Source: Sorghum bicolor (lineage: Eukaryota; Streptophyta; Magnoliopsida; Poales; Poaceae). Taken from it: a stretch of 64,000 bases of DNA. The notes beneath the pieces were generated by a model. That model saw nothing but the letters and a program-made list of their open reading frames with translations, ran no database searches and was not told the origin of the DNA. Within the stretch, counting starts at the first letter, position 1, and every line of letters starts with the position of its first letter. Both the position numbers and the translations under genes were made by a program. Below are positions 22,440 through 33,871 of this stretch, in pieces. Location of the stretch: NCBI RefSeq assembly GCF_000003195.3, contig NC_012872.2, forward strand, positions 5,642,001 to 5,706,000, read 5' to 3'.

Positions 22440-23571
22440 CAGGCCTGGGCATTGTTGCATTAGCTTTGTTTCACTTATACAAAATATTTTACCCTTCCCA
22501 TAACGCCACACTAATATGTCACATCACGCAAACCAATATATGGGGATAATGGGTACTTTGGAACGTGGGTTTTTTTTCTGTATATTGCGTTTTTCCAAAG
22601 AAAATGAACTATTTTTATGTAAAATTATACATAATTTCTATGACACTCCTGTGCTCTGAAGGCGTGGAACCTAAGTAAATGGGTTCAGTAACTGAGAGTT
22701 AAGAAATTAGAGTCCTAGATATAGTATAGGGTCAGAAGATTAGCTTTGTATACACTATACTCAATTGTTAAATGCTAGAGTCGTCCTGCGCATACAGTGG
22801 GCCATAAGATTATCTTTTTCGTGAAAAGAAATGGAGGGACGCACAATAAATTGGTTTTCCAAAGGTATGTATCCCGGCCTTAGGGAAAAATGAAAGAACA
22901 TTTCTCAGAAATTAACTAAAGTATGGTTCCGAGCATTGCATCTGTGACAGCCTGATAGATGGATTATATGTTTTTCCACAGAAAAAGAAAAGACAAGCTC
23001 CTATATATGTTAAGATAAGAGTTAAGACGACACCTATATATAGATCGCCAAGATCGCACAAACTGTTGAGAAATTATAATAATAATATAAGGTGGATTTG
23101 AAGAGATGGATTGAGATTTCAGTTTAAACGCGCGCGCATCATGATATTCTATATCATTGGATTGGAGTGCTAGGGCTACGTACGCGTACCTGAGGACGAT
23201 CGGCTTGAGTTGACTTGGTCGATCTCTTGGTTGGCGTCCTTGCTTTGGTTCTTCCTCACGGCTTCAACGTCCGGCCGTCCGGCCGGGGTTCTCCGATCGG
23301 AGATGGAGGAAAACAGTTTTTTGAAAAGAAAAAATCAAAGAAATCGAAGAAACACCGGCCGCCCTTGGCGCGAGCGTCACGTACGGAAGGAAGACGAGGA
23401 AGAGGACGACGGAGGTTTTGCCCTAGATCCTAACCATTAATTGTCTATACGGATTTCCAACCGTGTGGTGGTGGGCTGCAACTGGAACTGATTCAGGATG
23501 TGAGGTTTTGCCCGCTAAGGGCCCAACAGGTCTGCTGCCCGCCTCTTGTGTCTATATGAACTACTGCACCC
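22440..23571. repeat. Upstream block of locus B, duplicated upstream of locus C
   Basis: This block matches 27410-28228. Shared strings include TTTGTTTCACTT(A/G)TACAAAATATTTTA, AAAAGAAATGGAGG, CACGGCTTCA(A/G)CGTCCGGCCG and GCAACTGGAACTGA. It indicates that loci B and C plus about 1-2 kb of upstream DNA arose by tandem duplication. The copy near B is longer in places (23280-23440). Open frames across 23210-23440 are not preserved in the other copy, so I do not call a gene. Confidence 0.7.
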
Positions 23572-23574
23572 TTA

Positions 23575-23864
23575 GGCTATCTCCAACAGGAGAGCCATTT
23601 GGGAACCCAAACCCAAAATGGATCTCCAACACAATATCTATAGCCTCCAACAGAGGACCCATACAGAAGACCCACTTTGGGTATCAGGAGAGGCATAACC
23701 CAAATTTGGGTATCCTCTCTCCTCGAGACCCATTTGCAGAGAGTGTTGTCTTTTAGGTCTTGTTGTTGGAGAAGACTAAAAATAGGTATGAAACCTTTTA
23801 CCTGTAGCGCTACCCAAAGGACAAATGAGTCTTGTATTTTGGATGAGGATTGTTGGAGATAGTC
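23575..23864. mobile_element. Tourist-like TIR element, TSD TTA
   Basis: Left end GGCTATCTCCAACA and right end TGTTGGAGATAGTC, flanked by TTA at 23572-23574 and 23865-23867, as expected for a PIF/Harbinger-type target. The inside has repeated CCCA(A/T)(A/T)TTGGG(T) motifs. A truncated relative begins at 51067. Confidence 0.75.
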
Positions 23865-23867
23865 TTA

Positions 23868-24110
23868 GGCTTTGTTTAGTTCTAAAAAATTTTGCAAATT
23901 TTTTTAGATTCCTCGTCACATCGAATCGAATCTTTAGACGTATGCATAGATTGTTAAATATAGATGAAAATAAAAACTAATTGTACAGTTTAGTCGAAAT
24001 TGACGAGACAAATCTTTTAACCCTAGTTAGTCCATGATTGGACAATATTTATCAAATACAAACAAAAGTGCTACCGTGTCGATTTTTCAAAAAAAATTGA
24101 ACTAAAGGCC
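23868..24110. mobile_element. MITE, GGCC family, abutting the Tourist-like element
   Basis: Starts GGCTTTGTTTAGTTC, ends TTGAACTAAAGGCC. Only the 3-bp TTA separates it from the preceding element. Confidence 0.8.
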
Positions 24111-25514
24111 TTTTATAATAATTCATTCCGCACGTCCAGCGCATATATGCATATGCTCGTTGAACTATCGTCATCTCTGTCAGCACATTTTCTAAAAATC
24201 CTAGCTTTTACTCAGATGATAAAGATAGAATTTATATTAAACTTATAGAGAAAAACTGATCTCTACTACTTTGTAGTTTTATAACCTTTTCATTTAAGGC
24301 CATTTTGATACCTAAAAAAGTGATATAATGTTCAGGTATCTACTTGTAGAACTATACATTAAATTGATTATTTAGATACGAAGATGACTTTAAACGAAAA
24401 TATTGCAAACTACAGGACTATATAGATCTCTTAGGTATCTACAATTAATATTTGTATAAATGTTATCCCTATACAAGTTCAATCGGCGGCAGTAGTATAG
24501 TTTTGCAATTTTTTGGTATGAAGTTTTTATATAAAGAAATATAAAAATTCCACGAGGCTTACTCCACAAAACATTTTCTGTCAACGTCCACCTGTCAGCA
24601 CCCTGAGCGTGCACAAAAAAAGAACCCATATGGCCATATACTTTAGAAAGGGTATCAGACGATCAATCATTAATCACCTAAACACATTGCTGCTACTACT
24701 AGGTGAATGCAATTGTTTAGAATCTAAGCTCAAATGTTAAAACGTTAGTAGCCTTCAGCACTAGCACATTGGGTGTTTGCCGTTAAGATTAATCGAAACC
24801 CAAAGGCAATGCGTTTACTGCGGCAAGCTGGTAGTGGTACTGCTGGCACGTTACTACATAGCCGCATACTACTAGGTGAATGCAATTAATTGTTTAGAAT
24901 CTATAAACTCAAATGTTAAAACGTTATTAGCCTTCAGCGCTAGCACATTGGGTCTTTGCCGTTGTGCTGTTCCCCAATTAAAAAGCCAAGCTGCAGCAAC
25001 TTCTTTTTTCTATCTTGTATGACTCTCCGGCGCCTGCTCATACGAGAAGAGCCCTAGATAGTTTTTCGGAACCACACAATATAATTGAGAGTGGCCCGAT
25101 GCACCAGAGCCGTGTGACCAGCCACAAACAATCGATGCGTCCGTCAAACTACTTACTAATTAAAAAAGAAAAACATGAGCTAAACCAGTATAAGTAGTTG
25201 CTTTGCTTTGGACTGTGATTTCGTAAACAAATTGCTTTGACACTCCTCTTTCAGTCAAAGTTTTGGTATACCAAAAAAAACTCGTCATACCACTTTAAAG
25301 ACAAAAAAATAGCCATCGAGTAGTTTAAACGAGTGTATATATAGATTTACACAGATAGACATCAGGCTCCTTGAGATGAGAAAGATGACGGCGCTCGGTG
25401 AGATGAGATTTATAACGGGAAAAAGAAGAGGATGCTCTGAACATCCTCTGGCTAGGGGACAGTGGCTCCACCACTGGCCGATACAGCAAGTGGAGGAGCG
25501 ACAGGGGCACGCCA
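24111..25514. other. Intergenic with a ~95-bp direct repeat
   Basis: Copies at 24694-24784 and 24867-24963 share TACTACTAGGTGAATGCAAT, AATGTTAAAACGTTA and AGCACATTGGGT(G/C)TTTGCCGTT. The copies are 173 bp apart start to start. Near 25430 a short stem GAGGATG..CATCCTC occurs. No gene recognised. Confidence 0.5.
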
Positions 25515-25647
25515 AGGTTTTAAGAATCTGTAAATCACGAGACGAATCTTTTAAGCCTAGTTACTCCATGATTAGACACGTTGTTTGTCAAATAAAAACA
25601 AAAGCGCTACGGTGTCAAAATCTAAAAAAAAAGATCTAAACAAGGCC
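25515..25647. mobile_element. MITE fragment, GGCC family, left end missing
   Basis: Core AATCACGAGACGAATCTTTT to the right end GATCTAAACAAGGCC. The left 100 bp are absent. Confidence 0.7.
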
Positions 25648-26140
25648 TTAATAAAGCAAGCTGAGAGGGTAGGGCAAGGGACAAGGAAGAATGGAACAAG
25701 TTTCCTAATACAATCTGTCCTCCTCCGATCATCCCCAATTTCTGTTCTTCTGCTACCCTTCCTGTTCTTCTTCAATTTCCCTGCACTGCGTTTCTGTCGG
25801 CCTGACATGCATGGCAATGTATTGTATGGGACTAGCCCTGGGATGTAACCACGGACATGGCAAGCTATCAGTCCTTGTATACTGCTTATTAGCTAGTGGG
25901 CATCACCAACAATGGTTCATCATCAGTCAGCAAATCACGAAGTGGGGAAAAAGTAGCATATTACGCAACCCAGAAGACTAGAGTCGTTACCAGCACTCAC
26001 TAACAGTTTGCACGCATACTACAAAGCCAAACAAGAGTCTAACGGGTCGTCGCAAAAATCAAATACACCAAGTTATGACCAACCAAATCTCGAGCAATAT
26101 AATGCAACTCAGGCAGACATGGACAGGTTCACGGTTGAGC
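25648..26140. other. Intergenic downstream of locus C
   Basis: Short overlapping frames only. Nothing recognised. Confidence 0.4.
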
Positions 26141-26954
26141 TTAAGCTTCAAAGCGAACACGTGAGGACATGCTGAGGAAAACGTCCGTGAGGACGGTCTT
26201 GGACTGCAGTGACGCCTTAAGAATCTGCAGACCCTGCAAAGACCATTGCAATCAAAAAGAGACAGAGAACAATGATCTGCGTAATAATATTGTAGATGCA
26301 TGCATGGACCGATCCATCGGTCACCTCGTTGTAGCCAAGCCAGACGGTCTTCTCCCGGAGCGCGCTGAAGTCTGTCACTCTGAGGGTGCTGAACAGCGTG
26401 ATGCTGGAGATGTTGGACATGGGCGTCACCGTGAGGTCGTCCCTCACTGTGTACGTCACCGCCGCCTGCACGAATCCTTTGGAAGAGGAGGCCTTCTGCA
26501 CATTCCCTCCGGAGCCGTCAACATACTCGACTTCCCTCGTCATCTTACGGTGGCAGCTCGGACAGTTAGTAGTGCTCTTATTCGTCACGTAGTTGTCGCA
26601 GTGGTCACTAAATGTACATCTGAAGAACCGCTGCCGGTCCGATGGCGCCAGAAGTAAAGGGGAGCTGCGGCTGGTGCTCGCGGGCGACGGCACCACCTTG
26701 GGCCGGAGGAGGTCTATCTTGTCGGCGCTGGGATGGATGTAGTCGTAATCGAGATCCCACACACTGGCATAAAGGTTGCCAACACTTCCGCACATGTACT
26801 TGGAACCAAGCATATCGACGATAGTGCCAACCGGGAGGTCGAGAAGGGAGAAGAGGAAGTCCACGACGTCCTTATTTGCCTCAGCGAACAACACGCGATT
26901 TTTCTTGGTGTCGATAAGGAGCTTCATCTTAAGCTTGGTGGTGGTGGTCGCCAT
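26141..26954 (-). CDS. DUF674 family protein (locus C), two exons
   Basis: Exon 1 is 26954-26325 and exon 2 is 26233-26141, encoding 240 residues. The 91-nt intron (GTGACC...TTTGCAG) is phase 0 after AAC GAG. A longer open frame runs through the intron, but the splice sites and the conserved exon 2 argue against it. Blocks: KLLIDTKKNRVLFAEA (11-26), DVVDFLFSLLDLP (29-41), GSVGNLYASVWDLD (56-69), Cys cluster C113, C119, C131, C134 (FFRC..C..NCPSC), then GFVQAAVTYTV.DDLTVTPMSNISS. Exon 2 encodes GLQILKASLQSKTVLTDVF and ends in a short basic tail. The spacing between the first two Cys is shorter than in B. The Gly after CPxC is His here. The biochemical role is unknown. Confidence 0.92.
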
Positions 26955-28228
26955 CCTCAGAGATCACTACTGAATTCCTGCAATGGATAATGGTCGTCAG
27001 AAAAATTCAGACAATTTAAAACAATCGAATGGCCAAGCCCATCATGTAAAAATATTCAATATATATGTATGTATATAGCGCTATTCTACACCCTAGGTGT
27101 AGAATATTATTCTACATCGCAAGTCAAAACCGAGAAGAAAAAATACTGAGCAGTACTAAACAATGTTCAGTATCATTCATGAAAAATACTGAAACGCAAG
27201 TATTAAACATTACTGAATTTTGTTTAGTATAATAGTTTGATGTAGAATAGTATTCTACACCTAGAGCGTAGAATAACACTTATATACATCTTTTGCGCGC
27301 TAGAAATACATATATTTTAACTAATGTATGGTCAAAGTTGATGCCTTGGCCCTTTTCGGAATGTTAATTTATGCGCCTATATCTCTTGAAATGAAGGGAG
27401 TAGCTAGCTAGGTCATTGCTGCATTACCTTTGTTTCACTTGTACAAAATATTTTAGCCTTGCCCACAACGCCACGCTTGTGTCACGCGTCACCAAAATAA
27501 ATACAAATAGAACCTAAGGTTGGAAAGTAAATATATGGTACAATAGTTGAAAGTTCAGAAAAGAAAGAAAGAAAGAGAAACTCCTACAGACTATACTCAA
27601 GGGTCAAAAACTAGAGTCGGCCTACATAGTGGAGGCCCATAAGACTATCTTTTACGTTTTAAGTGAAAAGAAATGGAGGACGCACAACAAATTTGTTCTC
27701 CATGGATATGTATTCGGCATAGAGAACAATTCTCAAAAAATTAACTAAGAGCTTGTTGAGATGCACATGTATATATCCAATTTAATTCATGTGCATTGGA
27801 GTGGATTAAAGTAGCCTCAATCTACTCCAACACATAGACTAAGGTGGATATATTCACATCTAAACAAGGCCTAAAATGTAGCCAAATGGCTTCGAGTATT
27901 GCATCTGTGGCGAGTAGACTATATATGTTTTTCTACACAAAAAAAAGAAGATATACCTGACTGAGGGTCTGAGGCTTTGGTTTGACTTGGTGGCGACCTA
28001 GGTAGCTTCACGGCTTCAGCGTCCGGCCGGCCGGGGTCTCCGGAAAATGGAGGAAGCACCGCCGCCCTTGGTGAGTGTCACGGAAGGACGAAGACGAGGA
28101 AGGGACGGACGTTTTGCCTTGCTGCCCTAGATATATACACACAGATTCCAATGCGTGGTGTTGGGCAGCAACTGGAACTGAGTCACGATGGGCCAGACCT
28201 GGAGGAGACGCTGTGGACTAGGCCCGCT
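26955..28228. other. Upstream region of locus C
   Basis: The first ~100 bp align with upstream DNA of locus B (CAGAAAAATTCAGACAATTTA). The stretch 27410-28228 is the second copy of the block at 22440-23571. A foldback element sits at 27077-27280. No separate gene is supported. Confidence 0.6.
27077..27280. repeat. Foldback MITE with ~43-bp terminal inverted repeats
   Basis: Left AGCGCTATTCTACACCCTAG and the complement of the right end AGTGTTATTCTACGCTCTAG continue GGTGTAGAATA.TATTCTACATC. Within each arm the sequence is itself palindromic (TATTCTACACC-TAGGTGTAGAATA). Possible 5-bp flanks TATAT are present on both sides. Confidence 0.75.
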
Positions 28229-28877
28229 CAGGGCACGTACAACGCGTCTCCAGGAGCCGTCTCTGTGAGGTAAGATTTGCACAAAGCACCCTCGCAGGCA
28301 AGAGACAGGCCGAGGCCGTCGTCTCGTGAGACGACGGGGTGGGCTCGTGCTCCCATGCTAAATAGACGCTCAGATAGCCGTTGTACCTATCCCGTCGATG
28401 TAGCAACAGATTGGGAGATCCCGTGCGGCACCAGCATGGAAGAAGAAACTCCGAGCTCTGGTACAGAGATCGACCTACCCATTGCCCCTTGACGCTAGCC
28501 CGAGTTCGCCGTCATCATCCACGGGATGCGGGGCAAAAGCTCCTCCTTGCCGCATAGAACGATCTAACCGTCGGCCCCTGCTCCAATGTGGCAACGGGGC
28601 CCCGATCCCCGATCCCCAACGGGGATTTCATCCATTAGGGGATGAAAATGGGGTATATTTGTCCCCCACGGGGATGTTAACGGGTAAAAACAAGCCCCGT
28701 CGGGTGAGGCGGGTGTGGGAACGTTCCCCACCTCCCCGTCCCCGTTATCTGCTGGGGCCCCGAGTTCAATTGGAGGCCCAATTAAGTATGGCCCAATTCT
28801 ACTCCCCACCATATATATACTGAGTAACTCTAGAAACTACTCAAGCCTCATTCTACTCCCCACCAGCCGTCACCCAC

Positions 28878-29660
28878 TCACCCGTCAACCCTCAGCACTG
28901 CAGTCGGCTTCCCCCATCCCCCTTCGGCCCTTCCTTTCCCGCACCGGCGCGGCGGCGCCGCACGTCCGCACTCCGCAGACTCCGCAGTCCGCACCGGCAC
29001 CGCGCCACCGCCCCACGCGGCCAGCCAGCCACGCATGCGCCGAGCGCTGCACTCCACCCCGGTTCTCGGCTTCCACCGCCCCCACGCAGACACGCACCCG
29101 GCACGCGGCATGCGCTCCACGCCTCCACGCCTCCACCAGACGTCCAGAGTCCATACCACGGCACTAGGAGTAGGACGCTCGCAGAGAGCTCCTCTTCCTC
29201 CCAGGGATGGCGTCCGGATCCTGCGTTACCGTCCGGTGAAGATCTTCCCCCTTCAGTCTTAACCATCGTTGATTGCAGTGCTCTCTGCGTCTACTGACCC
29301 GACCGTGCCCGTCCCACCTTAAGGGACGCCGAAGACGACGCATCCGAGCCACCGCAGCCAGATCAAGCTGGGTCAGTCAAGGTTGCTGACGGATCTAGCG
29401 CACCAGTGGCTCCTCCTCCTCCGGCTGAGAAGAAGACAGCTCCGCCGACATCGTCCACCAAAGGCATCATAGCAGCCGGTGACCCAAAGCGTCTTCCCCG
29501 ACCACCCGTGGACAAGGGATCTATTCCAAAACGCTCTTGCCTGAAGACGTCTGCAACTGCAACTGCAACCAAGAGCACTCGATCTGTCGGGTTAGTGCTT
29601 AGAACACCTAGATTTTATTCTTTTTTGTTGGTTTGTTTCTCTGCTGCTAGCTGCTAGCCT
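28878..29660 (+). promoter_or_regulatory. Probable promoter/5' leader of the hAT transposase
   Basis: After a TATATATA near 28811 the sequence turns C-rich. A Pro/Ala-rich open frame without homology (GCTGAGAAGAAGACAGC region, 29406-29600) is followed by an AT-rich stretch ending CTGCAG at about 30050-30055, just before the transposase ATG. This resembles untranslated exon(s) plus an intron. The exact start is not determinable from sequence. Confidence 0.4.
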
Positions 29661-30065
29661 AGAATAGCCTTCACTTTAGATGTAGATGCATATATATATT
29701 TCAGTGGCTTTCACTGATTACTAAATTACTAAGTAAATGTTGGTCGCTTGCACTGATAAATAAGTAAATATTTCTTATCGATCGAGTCTGCACATAGCAC
29801 TGATTAATAGAACATAGCACTGATTAAATAGTAGACTAGCAGATAGCAGATACAACATGTTCGATCTGCACATAGCACTGATTAATTAATAACTAAATGT
29901 CTATGGCTTGCTGCTTAGCATATTTCTAAATTTATTCGTACTTGTACACTATCTTGAGTAGTATACTTTGTATTATATTTGCACAACTCAAATATTTGTT
30001 GATCTGCAATATGGCATATTTTTAGTAATTCATATTTATGTTAACTGGACTGCAGGTTTACGAAG

Positions 30066-32485
30066 ATGTCTAGTGCAAGCAGTAGCCAAGCTCCAGTTTC
30101 TGATGGCTCACAGCCTGATTCTGAATCACGCCCAGAATCTATCAATGAATCAGAAGCAATAGAAATAGAGGATGATGAAGAGGTGGCTGAGGCAAAAGAA
30201 GAGGAAGAAGATGGTACTGAGGTAGGCTCAAAGAGAAAGCTTACCTCAGTTGTTTGGAAGGAATTTAAGAGAGTCAAGTGGAATGGGTAAGTAAAGGCAA
30301 AATGCATGTACTGTTTTGCCAAGCTTGGAGGAGAAACAAAGAGTGGAACTAAGCACCTTCATGATCACTTGAAGTCTTGTACACTTAGAAAAATCAAGTT
30401 GGCAGGAAACAAGACAATGTCACAAGCTTCTTTACGGTTCAATGCCACAGAAACAGGCAAAGTATCAGTGGAGAACTATACCTTTGATCAAGATATAGCT
30501 AGAAAGGAACTTGGTGCTATGATGGTGTTGCATGAGTACCCTTTAAGCATGGTTGACCATGCTGGTTTTCGGAGATTTGTCCATGCACTACAACCATTGT
30601 TCAAGATTGGCACTAGAAACACTCTAAGGTATACACTGTGTATTGTACTGTTTTGTGAGAAACTGTTTTGAACTGTTGTAATAAACTGTTGTTATTTCAT
30701 TGTAGGAAGCACATCATTGACCAATATGAGTTGGAGAAGAAGAAAGCCATTGATTACATGGCTGGAATTAAATCTAGGGTGGCTATCACAAGTGACATGT
30801 GGACATCAGACAACCAAAAGAGAGGATACATGGCTGTCACAGCTCACTTTATTGATGAATCATGGAGCCTTAGGAACATTATCATGAGGTAACCACTTAT
30901 AACTTATCGATCGAGTCTTATTTGTGTCATGTTGAGTCTTATTTGTGTCCTATTCTTGTACAGGTTTATTTATGTTCCAAGTCCTCATACTCATGAAGTC
31001 ATTGGTGATGAACTTTATGAGGCACTAGTTGATTGGAATCTTGATGAGAAGGTATCTACTATCACTCTTGACAACTGCACCACAAATGACTCAGCAATTC
31101 CTTATCTTGTGAGAAAGATTGGCAAAACCAAGCTTATGTCTGGTGGGAAATTCTTACATATGCGTTGCTGTGCTCATATCCTTAATTTGATAGTTAAGGA
31201 TGGATTAGAAAACCTAAAAGATGCTATTGAGAACCTTCGTGATAGTGTAGCTTATTGGACAGCCACACCAAAAAGATATGAGAAATTTGAGGAGATAGCT
31301 AAGTATGTAAATGTTACCATTACAAAGAAGATAGCACTTGATTGCAAGACAAGATGGAACTCAACTTATAAAATGCTTAGTACTGCATTGCCATACAAAT
31401 CTGTTTTCATGAGAGCAAGTCGTGTAGATAAACAATACACTTGCTGCCCTACTGAGGAAGAATGGAAATTTGCTGCTGATGTTGTAGAAAGGCTCAAGAT
31501 GTTTAGTGATATATCTGACATATTCTCTGGGACTGACTATGTGACTGCAAATCTATTCTTCTACAAAGTTTGTGAGATTAGATGTAACATTAGGGAATGG
31601 TCAACCTGTGGTAATCCTTTGATAGAGGCAATGTCTTATGACATGGAGGCCAAGTTTAAGAAATACTGGACTGATATTCAGGGGTTGATGGGTATTGCTA
31701 CTTTGCTTGATCCTAGATTCAAACATTACATGTTGCTTCATTGCTTTGAGGTGTTACTTGGTACAACTGGATCAGATTGTGAGTACGAGGTTACAAAAGT
31801 GAAAGACTATTTAAGTGATCTGATGAGTCAGTACCATTTTGATGAGAATGAAAGTAGCACTAGTAGCAGCAAAGCAACTCCAGTACTCAGTTCAGGCTTC
31901 TTGTCCTCCTTTAGTGCCCGTGTTGCAAGTAATGTGCCATTAACCATGAGGTTTAGGTCTGAATTGGATCGCTACTTGGAGGATGAGATGGTTGACATTC
32001 ATACCAAGGGATTTGATATCTTGGACTGGTGGAAGGTTGCTGGAACACGGTATCCAACATTGAGAATGATAGCAAGGGATATTTTTGCAATTCCCATAAC
32101 CACTGTTGCCTCCGAATCTGCATTCAGCACCAGTGGTCGAGTCCTCAGTGAATATCGCAGCAGGCTGACTTCTCAATTGTTGGAAGCTTTAATGTGCTCG
32201 CAAGACTGGATCCGCAACAGATACAAAGGTATAACTCGTATGTAATTCATAGTTCATAGTTCATACTAAATACCTCCAAATTTTAGCCAAAAATAATACT
32301 TCAAAAATGTAGGCATGGTTACTGATGAAGGGCGACCTGCAAGCTTTTGGTCTGTTCTTCAAGAAGTTCAAGAAGGCCTTCAGGTGAGTTATCAAATACC
32401 TCAACGGAGTTCAGATTTAGTTTTTGCCTTGTCACATAACAACAAGATTCTTGTTTGTGTATCCATGTAGGAACTTACAATTTAG
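30066..32485 (+). pseudogene. hAT transposase with one in-frame stop
   Basis: Exons 30066-30628, 30706-30888, 30964-32228, 32313-32383 and 32471-32485 join in phase and give 698 codons. Every junction has GT..AG ends, with introns of 75-87 nt. Domains: an acidic N-terminus (EDDEEVAEAKEEEE), a BED zinc finger around residues 65-110 (VWKEFKRVKWNG, then KCMYCFAKL..KHLHDHLKSC), an RNase H-like core with ITSDMWTSD and ITLDNCTTND as likely catalytic Asp blocks and KTRWNSTY, and a C-terminal hATC dimerisation region (WWKVAGTRYPTLR, ASESAFSTSGRVLSEYRSRL). Codon 75 (30288-30290) is TAA, inside the BED finger just before VKAKC. Everything else is open, so this copy lost coding capacity by what looks like one point change, or it is translated only by read-through. 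Confidence 0.9.
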
Positions 32486-33871
32486 GAGTGCAGATCAGTG
32501 TTAGCTGACCAGGATCAAGATGGCGTGCTTGTGCAATGTGCTCACAACTCACTCAGCATTAACTGTTAACATAAATATTAACTATTTATGTAACCTTCTG
32601 TTGTAATGACTGATGTGTGGTGACACCATTATCTTCCTTTTGCTGATTTTGCCGGCTTACTACAAGCTGAGGCCGCCATAAACTTGATGTTGATTTCAAA
32701 TCATTGCTGGTTATTTTGTAGAACTGTAAAGTTCTAATCTGTAGACTTTAGTGGTTCTGGAGAACTGAGACTCCAGTTGGCTGTGAAGCCTGTGAATCTG
32801 TAATATTACTGGAGATTTGTGAACTAGCTGAAGCTGCTGAACTATTAATTTGTGATGCTTATTCGATGACTGAAGGTGAACTCAATTAATCTGTACTTGT
32901 GGCATGGTGCTGGAGAATTGAGACTATTTATTTGCTATTTATTTGTGTTGAATTTATATTTTAAAAATTTGCAATTCATGCTATACTTGTTATGTTTTAC
33001 TGCTGTTAGCTATATATTTGATGGGGAATTATCGGGGATGGGAAACCCGACGGGTCTGAAATCCCCGGTCGGGGACGGGGACGGGGAAAAACTATCCCCG
33101 AGGGCGGGGACGGGGACGGGGAGCGGGGAGTTTTGACTCTTTCGGGGAGCAGAACGTTCATTCAAAACCCGGCGGGGATAGCCCCGTTGCCACATTGACC
33201 CCTGCTGCTACTCACTGAGTCACTGTGCCTGCCCAAGCTTTGCCTCGCCGCATATCATCACCGAGCTATGAAGGAAATAGTAGAGAGAAGAGGGGGAGGA
33301 GACGGAAGGGAGAGCAAGCAGAGAATGACCAACAAGATGGATAGATGACGGCCGCACGAGAAAGAATAGAATACTCAAAGAGATAAGGTCGTCTAGTCTT
33401 TTTATCTTTTTTTTTTCATTTTCTGTACTTCTAATATTTCTTTAGTAGTTTAGTGGTGCTTTGAGGGAGCAGCCGAAGCTTTATATTTCTTTATCAGTTT
33501 TGATTTTTGCGTGAGTTAAACTTATATATCTTCATAGTATCTCTGAATACCTTGTATGAGTATCTTATATGTGTTTAATCTATTTTTTTTATCAAATATA
33601 GCAACACAATTTTGTACAAAATATCGATGGTGTTAAAAAATATTGAAATCATGTTGCTCTTATTTGTTTTTGATACATTTTCTATCAAAAAAAGCCACAC
33701 AATGTTATACAAAAAATTTAGTTATATTTGATCCTTGCTACATGCAAAGCATTAAACAGTTTAGAGACGGATCCTTGTCTATGCGTTGTATGACATATCT
33801 TTATACTTATCTGTATGATAGATTCGAGGTGTTTAGAGACGAGCCTCCGTCTATCGGTTGTACATACCCAG

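Larger units (their letters stand above)
28583..33198 (+). mobile_element. hAT transposon, 4,616 bp, perfect 8-bp TSD
   Basis: The left end CCAATGTGGCAACGGGGC and the complement of the right end TCAATGTGGCAACGGGGC match for 17 of 18 bases. CCCCTGCT lies directly outside both ends (28575-28582 and 33199-33206). Subterminal regions are packed with CGGGGACGGGG-type motifs. An intron-containing transposase gene occupies 30066-32485. Intact ends and duplication suggest a fairly recent insertion. Confidence 0.93.
28229..33871. mobile_element. Older TIR element split by the hAT insertion
   Basis: Left end CAGGGCACGTACAACGCG...GGAGCCGTCTCTG. The complement of the right end reads CTGGGTATGTACAACCGA...GGAGGCTCGTCTCTA. 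The two pieces (28229-28582 and 33207-33871) would make a ~1.0-kb non-autonomous element. DNA beyond both ends matches the continuous sequence at 23463-23560 and 24125-24150. This supports an insertion, although a clean target duplication is not readable. Confidence 0.5.

Noticed and set aside
23210..23440. 76-codon frame upstream of locus B
   Set aside because: The duplicated copy near 27990-28120 does not keep the frame, so it is probably untranslated upstream DNA.
24390..24629. 79-codon minus-strand frame
   Set aside because: AT-rich, no homology, no promoter or codon bias; likely chance.
26217..26324. Read-through C-terminus of locus C (VTDGSVHACIYNIITQ...)
   Set aside because: It is the intron; a canonical donor and acceptor join exon 1 to the conserved GLQILKASLQSK exon.
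28878..29266. Frames of 75-150 codons inside the hAT element
   Set aside because: GC-rich 5' leader of the transposon; frames overlap on both strands and lack homology.
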